Shown here in pieces: positions 34,998-43,217 of a DNA stretch of 64,000 nt (position 1 is the stretch's first letter; each line of letters starts with the position of its first letter). The position numbers and the translations under genes are program-made. Source of the stretch: Lachnospiraceae bacterium (lineage in GTDB: Bacteria > Bacillota > Clostridia > Lachnospirales > Lachnospiraceae). The notes beneath the pieces are model-generated. The model worked only from the letters and a program-made list of their open reading frames with translations, had not been told where the DNA came from and made no database searches. The DNA lies in NCBI GenBank assembly GCA_024681795.1, contig JAILAD010000088.1, positions 33,852-97,851 of the forward strand, written 5' to 3'.

Positions 34998-36128
34998 ATG
35001 GGTGAATACCGCTCTCCCAAAATCGTTCCCCTTTCCGAAGACAAAACGATTAAAAAGTCCCACCCTTTTTTACTGTTTGCGGGCATCTGGTTTTCCTTTC
35101 TGCTTCTGGCACTGGTTCTGTTTCTCGGCAAATTCCGTCAGTTTCTGATTTCCTATGAAACCGAATATCAGGCCTCTCTCCCGGAACACTATGCGGAAAA
35201 AATCGTCGGCATCATCGAAAAAAACGATATGCCTTCCATTTCCGCGCTTCAGACCGAGGCTCCCGAAATATCCGAATTCGAAACCGAAGAAAATCTTTAT
35301 CACTACATGACGGAACTGATAAGCAACAAAAAAATCGGTTTTTCCGAAACCGAAAATTATACGGATGATAATCCCGAATACTATATCACGGCGGATCAGT
35401 ATATCATCGCAACGCTCCGCTTAAGAAAATCCGCATCCCAGGAACGCAAGCACAGTCTTCCGGTCTGGGAAAAGGATACTTTCGAATTCTATACGGATGC
35501 GCAGCACGCGGTCCGCGTATCCTGTCCCACCTGCTATCATGTCTACGTAAACGGTGTGGAGATTCCGAACAAATACTGTTATAAGAACGATCCTTATCCC
35601 GGAGAAGACTATTTCCGCGGTACCATTGAACTGCCGCACAACAGGTTTTATCTGATTGAGAACCTCTTTGAAGAAGCAAACGTTACCGCAAAAGCAGAGG
35701 ACGGAAGTGCGGTAAAACCCGTTCTGGACACGGAGAAAGGAATGTATGTAATTCCGCTTACCATGGCGGAAGAAACCGAAACGGAAATGAAAGAATTCGG
35801 CACTGCTGCCGCACTGAATTATACGCATTATGTACAGAACGATGCCGGCATCGGTGCATGTCAGGGTTATTTCCTTGCCGGTACCAATTACCTTCAGATG
35901 GTAGAATACGGAGAATCGAGAAAATATTATCCCTGGCACAGAATACAGAGTGAGGAAACGGAAATCGTTGAATTTTTCCCTTATGACAACGACCATTTCT
36001 ATATTCAGGTAAACATCAACCAAGTACTGCTTGTCAGAGGTTCCGACGAAAAAGCGGTTACAACCGAGAACCGTTTCTTTATCATGAGAACCAACCAGGG
36101 CTTTAAAATCTGCGGACTCGAGTACTAA
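34998..36128 (+). CDS. Membrane-anchored extracellular protein of unknown function
   Basis: Protein of 376 residues, no family recognised. A cytoplasmic start of about 25 residues is followed by one membrane helix (FLLFAGIWFSFLLLALVLFL) and a large, Glu/Tyr-rich extracellular region. The region has two similar-sized parts, one with YHVYVNGVEIPNKYCYKND, the other NTF2-like in length and ending FFIMRTNQGFKICGLEY. It starts 1 nt after the phosphodiester glycosidase, with its ribosome binding site AAAGGAG inside that gene. The tight coupling suggests the two proteins work together on the cell surface. Confidence 0.8.
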   Translation: MGEYRSPKIVPLSEDKTIKKSHPFLLFAGIWFSFLLLALVLFLGKFRQFLISYETEYQASLPEHYAEKIVGIIEKNDMPSISALQTEAPEISEFETEENLYHYMTELISNKKIGFSETENYTDDNPEYYITADQYIIATLRLRKSASQERKHSLPVWEKDTFEFYTDAQHAVRVSCPTCYHVYVNGVEIPNKYCYKNDPYPGEDYFRGTIELPHNRFYLIENLFEEANVTAKAEDGSAVKPVLDTEKGMYVIPLTMAEETETEMKEFGTAAALNYTHYVQNDAGIGACQGYFLAGTNYLQMVEYGESRKYYPWHRIQSEETEIVEFFPYDNDHFYIQVNINQVLLVRGSDEKAVTTENRFFIMRTNQGFKICGLEY

Positions 36129-36146
36129 AGTGCTCTTTTGGAAAAA

Positions 36147-36905
36147 ATGACGGAAATCAGCAAAAAAACAATCAACGGAAAAACGGTTTTGATCACAGGA
36201 GCTTCCCGGGGCATCGGAAAGAGCCTGGCTGAAATTTTTGCAAAAGAAGGGTATCATCTCGTGATGCTCTGCCATAATTCCCTGGACCGCATGTGGGAAG
36301 ATGCCGGAAAACTCTCCCGGGAATACAATGTAAATGTCAGCTGCTATGCCACCGATGTTTCGGATTCTGCGGAAGTCGCAAGGCTGTTCCGGGATCTGGA
36401 TTCTCATCACGTCACAATCGACATTCTGATTAACAACGCAGGGATTTCCTATGTCGGCCTTTTACAGGATATGACGGATGAGGACTGGGATGAGGTAATC
36501 AGGACGAATTTAAGCGGCGCATTTTACACCACCCGCGCGGTACTGCCCTCCATGATTGCAAGAAAGGAAGGACGTATCTTAAACATTTCCTCCGTCTGGG
36601 GAAATGTCGGAGCCTCCACGGAAGTAGCCTATTCCGCAAGCAAGGGCGGGCTGAATGCCTTTACCAGGGCTCTGGCAAAAGAGGTCGCCCCGAGCGGTAT
36701 TTCCGTCAATGCCATTGCCTGCGGCTATATCGATACCGCGATGAACAGCCATTTAAGTTACGAAGAAAAGGAATCCCTTTTCAATGAGATTCCTTCCGGA
36801 CGTCCCGGAACCCCCGATGAGGTTGCGGAATTTGTATATCAGATTGCTACTTCCTCGAAATATTTAACCGGGCAGGTTATCAGATTTGACGGCGGCTGGA
36901 TTTAA
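36147..36905 (+). CDS. Short-chain dehydrogenase/reductase (YmfI/FabG-like)
   Basis: NAD(P)-dependent SDR of 252 residues. The cofactor motif TGASRGIGKSLAE is near residue 17, NNAGISYVG in the middle, then ISSVWGNVGASTEVAYSASKGG, giving the Ser-Tyr-Lys catalytic set. It resembles FabG and the elongation factor P 5-aminopentanone reductase YmfI; the substrate cannot be decided. Start is ATG 36147 or the TTG three codons upstream. It follows the membrane-anchored protein by 18 nt and ends at a terminator. Confidence 0.87.
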   Translation: MTEISKKTINGKTVLITGASRGIGKSLAEIFAKEGYHLVMLCHNSLDRMWEDAGKLSREYNVNVSCYATDVSDSAEVARLFRDLDSHHVTIDILINNAGISYVGLLQDMTDEDWDEVIRTNLSGAFYTTRAVLPSMIARKEGRILNISSVWGNVGASTEVAYSASKGGLNAFTRALAKEVAPSGISVNAIACGYIDTAMNSHLSYEEKESLFNEIPSGRPGTPDEVAEFVYQIATSSKYLTGQVIRFDGGWI

Positions 36906-36933
36906 ACCGCAGACCAAAAAACAAAAAATAAAA

Positions 36934-36959
36934 GACTTCCGTTCGGAAGCCTTTTTTTA
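36934..36959 (+). terminator. Terminator after the SDR gene
   Basis: CTTCC / GGAAG with extended A/T flanks and the tetraloop GTTC, followed by a run of T. It stands between convergent genes and overlaps the stop codon of the phosphatase gene. Confidence 0.85.
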
Positions 36960-37742
36960 TTCAATAAATCCGTCCTCAAGGTATACATAGAATTTTCTCT
37001 CATCCTCGAGTCTGATGCAGCCGAGCTGGCTGGCTTTGTTGCGAAGTGCCATACCGCAGTCGATATTCCGAATCCGGTACCCCAGAAAATCATCGTTTTC
37101 ATAAACCAGTCCGCGGCCGTACTTGTCCACACAGTCCAGACGCTGTGTAAAGGTATGGCCGTGAATGTAAATCATCTTCTTGTTCGGGAACAGTTTCTCC
37201 CCGACCACGTCCTGATACCGGAAATCATAAATACTGGTCCATACCACCTTGTAGGTTTCATTGTACGGCATGTCCATGAATTTGATTCCGCTGTCAAACT
37301 TCATTTTTGTACAGTATGCATGCGCCAGATAGTATTTCTTTTTTTCCACGGTTACTTTTTTCACAACCCACGTATTCTTCAGGTAGTCAAGTACCTTCTG
37401 TTTCTTTGCCGCAGGAAGCGCTTTGAACGCATTATACGTTGTAAGACCGCCGTTGCACGGATCCAGCCAGATATCAATATCGTCGGTATCGAGACGATTC
37501 TTGTTCTGAATCTCATATTCATTTTTTAAAGCATCCAGCATTAATAGTTCATGGTTTCCCATAAAGAGTTCTATGTTATCATGCTTCATCATATACTGGA
37601 TAATCTTGATTCCGTCGGGCCCTCTGTCAATTACATCCCCAAGGCAGTAAAGAACGTCATTTTCGCCAAATCGAATGAGGTCCAGCATCTTGAGGAAAGA
37701 CTTGTATTGTCCGTGGATATCACTGATTACGTATGTACTCAT
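36957..37742 (-). CDS. PPP-family metallophosphoesterase (Ser/Thr phosphatase-like)
   Basis: Protein of 261 residues. The calcineurin-type motifs are all present: VISDIHGQYKS (D, H), CLGDVIDRGPDG (GDxxDRG), LFMGNHELLML (GNHE), and later LAHAYC and YIHGHTF (His ligands). Members remove phosphate from Ser/Thr/Tyr residues or hydrolyse dinucleoside polyphosphates. It begins 11 nt after the Ser/Thr kinase gene, whose end carries its GAGGG site, so kinase and phosphatase form an operon and likely act on the same targets. Confidence 0.92.
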   Translation of the reverse strand: MSTYVISDIHGQYKSFLKMLDLIRFGENDVLYCLGDVIDRGPDGIKIIQYMMKHDNIELFMGNHELLMLDALKNEYEIQNKNRLDTDDIDIWLDPCNGGLTTYNAFKALPAAKKQKVLDYLKNTWVVKKVTVEKKKYYLAHAYCTKMKFDSGIKFMDMPYNETYKVVWTSIYDFRYQDVVGEKLFPNKKMIYIHGHTFTQRLDCVDKYGRGLVYENDDFLGYRIRNIDCGMALRNKASQLGCIRLEDERKFYVYLEDGFIE

Positions 37743-37753
37743 CTACGAACCCT

Positions 37754-39634
37754 CTATTCGATTTCCATGATTTCATTAACGTCTACCTGAATGATCGGGC
37801 GGATCCCCATCGGCTGGTCCACTCTCCAGTTTTTCAGGTTGCCGTTTAAAATGCACTGGCCGTCACAACTCTCACCGTATGCAAAAGTTCCTCTTCCCGC
37901 ATTCAGAGAACCGCGGGTTCTTAAGCCGTAACCCATGGGAAGGGATTCATCCACCTTCTGGGCTGCCGCATACTGGCTGATCATATTCGGGCCGGATTTG
38001 TCATTTACTTTCAGTCCGTTTCCGCCTCTTACCATCTTGTTGCCGAAGCCGCCGTTTACCTCGTCAACAGAAGGAAGGAATACACGGTCATAGGTCACTT
38101 CATCCGTAAAGGAAGAAATCGGTGTAATGACTTCGCGAATCATAATTCTCTTCTGCTCCATTTCCGTGAAAGCGGTGTGCAGAAAATCACGGTTCAGCCA
38201 TTCCCTGATCCGGCTGGTTTCCCAGGAAATACCGGTTCTGGTCTTCATGACTTCACGCTCGCTCATGTCAATAAAATCTCTCTCGTCATACATCTGGTAA
38301 TCGAGAATGTACTCGGACTGGATAATCATTTTGTTTCCGGAATGATGTAAAATCACCCAGGGAATCTCGGAAAATTCAAATACCCTGTATTTCCGGCTGT
38401 CCTCTTTCAATTTGGCAAGATTTTTATTCTTGAAATCCTTGCTCATAAGTCCGTCAAGCGGACGGAATCTCTTATACTTATTCTCTCCGACGTTTGCACA
38501 GTCCTGCAAATCGTAATTTGCATAAATAATATCCGTTGTCAGACTCGCTCCGACAACCTCATTCATCGGATAATGGCCGAACCAGATTCTCTGGTTTCTT
38601 CTGTCATACAGCATGGACTGGTCGAATGTAGGGAATACCACCACATCCTCGTTCGATTCCTTCTTGGTAACTTTAACACCGTAGAGGGACCTTGCAAGCT
38701 GTCCCATATCCTGCTGCCGGTCCTTCGGATCCATGGAAAGACCTTTCGTGATTGCATCAATAATACGCTGCTCCATCGGGATTCCGAATTCCTCAATCGG
38801 AATCAGCGGTTCGCCCTGGCTTCTCTGATAAGCGTCCGTCGGTATATCTCCGGTAATCATGCAGTATAAAGTTGCGCAGATTCCGTATACATCCGTCCAC
38901 GGTCCCTGGCCTTCGCCGAGCATCTGCTCAAGCGGTGCATAACCGAATTTACCGAAGTAAATCTGACCGGTTTTGTTGTTCAGTTTCTTGGTAGCGCCAA
39001 AGTCGATTACCTTAATGGAACCGTCGGAATCAAGCATGATATTCTCGGGAGAAATATCGCGGTGAATCAGACCGCTCTTGTGAATTTCCTCCATGGAGTG
39101 GATAACCGGCTCCATCAGGGATAATGCCTGATCTACCGGAAGTCTGCCGCCGTTGTTGTCAATAAACCGACGAAGCGTACCACCCTCCAGGAACTCCATA
39201 ATCATATATCCGCAGTTATTCGCATAGAAAAGTTCCTTGATGGAAACAATACCGGGATATTTCGAGAACTGCGCAAGAATTCTTGCCTCACGCAGATAAG
39301 ATTTCAATTCTTCTTCATACTCTTCGTTTGTCGTATCATCCGTAACGTATAAAGAACCGTCCTCGCCTCTCTGTACCATATCGGACGGGAAAAATTCCTT
39401 TACCGCCACACGATACTCCAGCAAAAGATCGAATCCGATGTATGTAATACCGAAATTACCCATTCCGAGGATATTTCCGATTAAAATTTTTCCGTTTAAA
39501 ATGGTACCCGGTTCCAGCGCTTCGCCGTAACTTTTCACTCCCCTTTTCGGCTTCCCGCAGACCGGACAGAATTCATCTTCTTTACTCATGTGCATGCAGT
39601 TTAAGCACATTTTTTTGATTTCCGAATATTCCAT
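37754..39634 (-). CDS. Ser/Thr protein kinase with zinc ribbon and DUF6273-like domain
   Basis: Protein of 626 residues. A zinc ribbon (CLNC ... CPVCGK) opens it, then a eukaryotic-type kinase domain from about residue 45: GMGNFGITYIG glycine loop, VAVKEFF lysine, LIHRDISPENIML catalytic loop and KVIDFGAT. APLEQ replaces the usual APE. HRDISPEN instead of HRDLKPEN is common in such clostridial kinases. No membrane segment or PASTA repeats are seen, so it is cytoplasmic and not a cell-wall sensor of the PrkC type. The C-terminal 290 residues look like DUF6273, found in many Lachnospiraceae proteins and of unknown function. Start ATG 39634 is supported by GGAGAAGG. Confidence 0.9.
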   Translation of the reverse strand: MEYSEIKKMCLNCMHMSKEDEFCPVCGKPKRGVKSYGEALEPGTILNGKILIGNILGMGNFGITYIGFDLLLEYRVAVKEFFPSDMVQRGEDGSLYVTDDTTNEEYEEELKSYLREARILAQFSKYPGIVSIKELFYANNCGYMIMEFLEGGTLRRFIDNNGGRLPVDQALSLMEPVIHSMEEIHKSGLIHRDISPENIMLDSDGSIKVIDFGATKKLNNKTGQIYFGKFGYAPLEQMLGEGQGPWTDVYGICATLYCMITGDIPTDAYQRSQGEPLIPIEEFGIPMEQRIIDAITKGLSMDPKDRQQDMGQLARSLYGVKVTKKESNEDVVVFPTFDQSMLYDRRNQRIWFGHYPMNEVVGASLTTDIIYANYDLQDCANVGENKYKRFRPLDGLMSKDFKNKNLAKLKEDSRKYRVFEFSEIPWVILHHSGNKMIIQSEYILDYQMYDERDFIDMSEREVMKTRTGISWETSRIREWLNRDFLHTAFTEMEQKRIMIREVITPISSFTDEVTYDRVFLPSVDEVNGGFGNKMVRGGNGLKVNDKSGPNMISQYAAAQKVDESLPMGYGLRTRGSLNAGRGTFAYGESCDGQCILNGNLKNWRVDQPMGIRPIIQVDVNEIMEIE

Positions 39635-39706
39635 AACCTTCTCCAATCAAAAATTATTTAGAAAAACAGAATATATCTGTCCCATTTTCCTAATAAAAGC
39701 ACATCC

Positions 39707-39712
39707 ATTATA
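39707..39712 (-). promoter_or_regulatory. Possible -10 element of the kinase gene
   Basis: A TATAAT on the minus strand about 73 nt before the kinase start, without a clear -35. The surrounding 39635-39936 gap is very AT-rich; apart from this element and the terminator I see nothing in it. Confidence 0.4.
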
Positions 39713-39914
39713 CCTAAATTTGTGAGATTTTTCCATATAGTTTCCATCAAAAAAAGCCTTTTTGTGCAAAAAAACCAATTTATAGATACATATTTGTATA
39801 AAATCGAGAAAAAGAGAAAGAAAGCACCGGAAAGAAACCGTCAAAAGCCGTATTTTAAACAGGAAAATCCAAAAAGATAATCCAAAGTGATAATTCAAAA
39901 AGGAATAATAGAAA

Positions 39915-39952
39915 GGGAATTCTTAAAAGGGAATTCTTAAAAAAGAATTCCC
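39915..39952 (-). terminator. Terminator with duplicated arm that overlaps the radical SAM stop codon
   Basis: Left arm AAGAATTCCC (39943-39952, plus strand) can pair with either of two identical GGGAATTCTT arms (39915-39924 and 39929-39938). The radical SAM gene reads through one arm (FKGILF) and stops in the loop at 39937-39939. Confidence 0.75.
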
Positions 39953-41031
39953 TTAAAACATAAATTCGGCTCCATTGTATCAAAATTCCAGGAATGGAAC
40001 GCATCACCGGCGCAGAACCGGTAGTGTTCGCAATCCGCACACGGACCGCATTTTCTGTAGTCGGTCCGGTAAATGTCAAATTTATTCTCCCAGACTTCTT
40101 TAAATGAATCCCTGCGGATATTTCCCTGCACAAGTTCCGGTCTTCTTTCGATATCGAGGCATGCCGTAATATCCCCGTTATACATAACCGAGGCCACGTA
40201 GAGTCCTGCATTACAGAGAAAATACCATTTCCGGACTTCTCTCTCCAGTTCCTCTCCGAGATAATGACTGCAGCCGTAAACCACTTCCATCGGTCCCTTA
40301 AAACGGTATTCTTTTATAAAATCAAAAAGTTTCCTGTACTCTTCCCCGGAAAGCGGAAGATCAGGCTGTTCCTTCGCCCTGCCGATCGGCTCTATATTGA
40401 TGACTCTCCAGGACCGGACTCCGATTCCAGAGAATTCCTTATACATCTTCTTTAAATCCCTGATGTTTTTATGCGTGACCACGGTCGTAATCTGAACATG
40501 CGAGAAACTCCCGTTTTTAACGAGTGCCCGGATTCCCGCCACGGTTTTTTCATAACTTCCGGGGGACTGTCTGAACCACTCATGGTATTCTTTCAGCCCG
40601 TCCAGACTGACGGATATGGTACGCATACCGGCCTTTGCAAGCTTCGCGGCAACCGTATCGTCTATTAACGTTCCGTTTGACGTCATGCCCCAGTTAAAGC
40701 CGAGAGAATGGGCATATTCCATAATGTCAAACAAATCTTCCCGTAAAAGCGGTTCGCCTCCGGTGATACAGAGCCTTGTTTTCTCCGTTCCGAAATCCCG
40801 CTTTACATCATCCAGAAACCTCTTTATTTCTTCGCCGGAAAGTCTTCCTTCTTCCTTAAAATCACCGCAGTTGGATCCGCAATGTCTGCAGTGTTCGTTG
40901 CAGTTTCCGGTCATTTCAATAAAAAGAGAGCGAAGTTCCGGAGTTTTCCTCAGGGTTTCCTCACGATACTTCGCCAATTGTTCCATATGCCCGTTTTTAA
41001 TCCGATTGTTCAGTCCGGAATTTTTTCCCAT
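39937..41031 (-). CDS. Radical SAM/SPASM domain protein
   Basis: Protein of 364 residues with a radical SAM core. C44, C48 and C51 form the CxxxCxxC motif (CNEHCRHC) that holds the SAM-cleaving 4Fe-4S cluster; ITGGEPLLREDL, SNGTLID and VSLDG follow in the usual order. The C-terminal SPASM part carries FLCNAGLY, GDITAC, CGPCADCEHYRFC and the last Cys before the end, enough for one or two more clusters. SPASM enzymes often modify ribosomal peptides, or act as sulfatase maturases, but no precursor peptide or sulfatase is seen nearby. Start ATG 41031 has AAAGGA 7 nt upstream. It follows the DJ-1 gene by 20 nt. Confidence 0.9.
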   Translation of the reverse strand: MGKNSGLNNRIKNGHMEQLAKYREETLRKTPELRSLFIEMTGNCNEHCRHCGSNCGDFKEEGRLSGEEIKRFLDDVKRDFGTEKTRLCITGGEPLLREDLFDIMEYAHSLGFNWGMTSNGTLIDDTVAAKLAKAGMRTISVSLDGLKEYHEWFRQSPGSYEKTVAGIRALVKNGSFSHVQITTVVTHKNIRDLKKMYKEFSGIGVRSWRVINIEPIGRAKEQPDLPLSGEEYRKLFDFIKEYRFKGPMEVVYGCSHYLGEELEREVRKWYFLCNAGLYVASVMYNGDITACLDIERRPELVQGNIRRDSFKEVWENKFDIYRTDYRKCGPCADCEHYRFCAGDAFHSWNFDTMEPNLCFKGILF

Positions 41032-41051
41032 CTGTAATTCCTTTTCTTTTA

Positions 41052-41621
41052 TTATGCTTCGGGAATCGGCATCCACACAATTTTCTTTGTCATCTCCCTA
41101 CAGGCCTCATCGCCTTCAAGTGCACGCAAAACCGTAAGGCCGAAAGGAATCGCACAGCCCATGGAACGGCCGGTAATAATGTTTCCGTCCATGATTGCAG
41201 GATAATCAAACGAAACCTCCGCACCGAGGAGTTTCTCCTCAAATCCGGGATGGCAGCAGGCCTTTTTCCCCTGAAGAAGTCCGAGTTCTCCGAGGATTTT
41301 CGGAGCGGCACAGATAGCTGCAATTTTCTTTCCTTTTTCCGCAAATTCCAGAATCAGTTTCCTAAGCGGTTCATACTCCTGAAGATTATTGGTTCCCGGC
41401 ATACCGCCCGGAAGAATAATCATCTCTGTTTCGGAAAAGTCCATGTCGCCGAATACAGCATCCGCAACAATATGCACCTTGTGAGAACTGACTACATCTG
41501 TAGTTTCATTGATGGATACAAGCGTTACGTCGGAACCTGCCCGTCTTAATAAATCCGCTACGGTAAGCGCTTCAATTTCTTCACATCCGTTTGCAAGAAA
41601 AATAACTGCTTTACTTTTCAT
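41052..41621 (-). CDS. DJ-1/PfpI family protein
   Basis: Protein of 189 residues. The nucleophile elbow AAICAAPKIL puts the conserved cysteine at residue 104, with the partner Glu in CEEIEAL near residue 15 and the GGMPGTNNL oxyanion segment. It is closest in pattern to the YajL/ThiJ branch, linked to oxidative and carbonyl stress, though such names rarely fix a reaction. AAAGGA lies 8 nt before the ATG. It precedes the radical SAM gene by 20 nt in the same direction. Confidence 0.9.
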   Translation of the reverse strand: MKSKAVIFLANGCEEIEALTVADLLRRAGSDVTLVSINETTDVVSSHKVHIVADAVFGDMDFSETEMIILPGGMPGTNNLQEYEPLRKLILEFAEKGKKIAAICAAPKILGELGLLQGKKACCHPGFEEKLLGAEVSFDYPAIMDGNIITGRSMGCAIPFGLTVLRALEGDEACREMTKKIVWMPIPEA

Positions 41622-41703
41622 CCTGATATCCTTTTCTGTGTAAACTGTATTCCTGTACTGTACTGTTCCTGTAATGTTACCTCTTCGAATTCTCTTCCCG
41701 CGC

Positions 41704-43170
41704 CTACTTGAGTCTTAAATCCACGGAGTCATCCGGTGTTTTTTCAGCCTCTGTTTCATCCGCGCCCGGGGTCTCTTCCTGCTCACCGGAGGCTTTGTTT
41801 TCCTCTGCATTCAGGGAATTGTCCGATTTTCCGGAAGCCCTGATCTCCGCCTCGGTAGAGGCAACGATACTGTCCTCGGAAGGCATGTCGAAGGCATCCT
41901 CCTCCGCAGGTTTTTCCTTTACAAAGCCGTCATCATCCGTTGCTGCATCCGAAGTTTCAGTATCCGAAGTTGCGGCATCTGAAGTTGCAGTATCCGGGGT
42001 TTCCGATTCCTCTTCAGAAGACCTCGTTTCGGACGTAAGTTCTTTCACTTCCGGCTCCGGACCGAATTCTTCCTCGATTTGTTTTTGACGCATTTCTTCG
42101 TAACGTTTCTTCCTGCGCTTCTCACGAACGGAATCGACAACCTTCTCGAAATCTTTCTTCGTAGGCTTATGATCCACTAAGAACCAGATTACGTTTACGA
42201 TAATCATGATTGCCAGAATACCTGCAATAATCCACTGGGCATGGGCCACACGCATCATTTTGCCTTCTTTGTATCTGGCTACGTTTTCCCAATACGGGAA
42301 ACCGATATCATCAGTACGCATTTCCCTTGCCTTACTCTCTTTTAAGAGTTCAAAGTAATGCACATAGGAAAAACGGTCGGAATTTTCCAGGACCTTGTAA
42401 GTATCCGCATCAAAAAGCTTGATGTCTTTTATTACATTGTAAGCGGAATGCGGAATCGGATTCGGCGCAAGCAGCTCATATACGGTAATTGCAAGATCCT
42501 CTTTGTTTGCCGCCATGGTTTCATAGTTTACGAAAACTTTCGGATCGTCGTTTCCGAATGCGAGTTTTTCAACACTGCTCTGTCCTCTTTTGTAAACACC
42601 GGCAACATATAAATCCTTTTCGCCGAACCGCACCTTCATTCCGGCCACGTCCATACTGCCGAAGAGCGTCCATGCCGCTTCCTCGTCCAGAATCACGTAG
42701 TCCTGCATGATGTTGTCATCGTCAAAATAGCAGCCGTCATACATCTGTACAGGATGGAACCGGAAAAAATCCCCGCCGACACCGATTGCGTCAAAAGTAC
42801 TCTCGTTTCGGATTTCCGAAGAAATCGTAAGCGTATCAAATGCCGCATAGCAGTCCAGAAGATTGGCAGGCGTGCCTTCGGTCGGTTCAAAAGAGGCTAC
42901 AATACTCTTCTTTTCAAATCCTTTTACAACTTCGCTGCGAAAATGCTCAATCTGTTTTTTGTCCACCTTTGCACGGGTTGAAAAATAAACCGTATTATGG
43001 GCAAAATCCTTGTCCTCAGACCAGCGGCTTGCAATATTCTGGTCTACTAAGCTTTTCTTGGCATTTAGCAGTATCAGACCGAGAATACCGACCGCAATCA
43101 GCATTACGGTTCCCGTACCGACCATGATGATTCGCGGAATATTCAATTTTCGTTTCTTTTTTTTCTTCAT
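41704..43170 (-). CDS. Membrane protein with MacB-like ectodomain and acidic tail
   Basis: Protein of 488 residues with two membrane segments (about 13-34 and 327-347) enclosing a roughly 290-residue extracellular domain. Its middle (FDAIGVGGDFFRFHPVQMYDGCYF ... DYVILDEEAAWTLFGSMDVAGMKV ... VAGVYK) matches the periplasmic core domain of MacB/FtsX-type ABC exporters, but the three extra membrane segments of a true permease are missing. The cytoplasmic end is highly acidic with repeats such as ATSDAATSDTETSDAATDDD. It is the last gene of the permease/adaptor operon, about 45 nt after the HlyD-like gene. Confidence 0.8.
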   Translation of the reverse strand: MKKKKKRKLNIPRIIMVGTGTVMLIAVGILGLILLNAKKSLVDQNIASRWSEDKDFAHNTVYFSTRAKVDKKQIEHFRSEVVKGFEKKSIVASFEPTEGTPANLLDCYAAFDTLTISSEIRNESTFDAIGVGGDFFRFHPVQMYDGCYFDDDNIMQDYVILDEEAAWTLFGSMDVAGMKVRFGEKDLYVAGVYKRGQSSVEKLAFGNDDPKVFVNYETMAANKEDLAITVYELLAPNPIPHSAYNVIKDIKLFDADTYKVLENSDRFSYVHYFELLKESKAREMRTDDIGFPYWENVARYKEGKMMRVAHAQWIIAGILAIMIIVNVIWFLVDHKPTKKDFEKVVDSVREKRRKKRYEEMRQKQIEEEFGPEPEVKELTSETRSSEEESETPDTATSDAATSDTETSDAATDDDGFVKEKPAEEDAFDMPSEDSIVASTEAEIRASGKSDNSLNAEENKASGEQEETPGADETEAEKTPDDSVDLRLK

Positions 43171-43217
43171 GAATCAAAAACTATTTCCGTTTATTTTTTC
43201 CGGCATCAGCCCGGTTA

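Noticed and set aside
35421-36410. Minus-strand ORF of 329 residues
   Set aside because: It lies opposite the membrane-anchored protein and the SDR gene, which both have good starts and family or topology support; its sequence has no recognisable domain.
39647-39898. Minus-strand ORF of 83 residues
   Set aside because: Very AT-rich Phe/Leu-heavy translation overlapping the likely kinase promoter, without a ribosome binding site.
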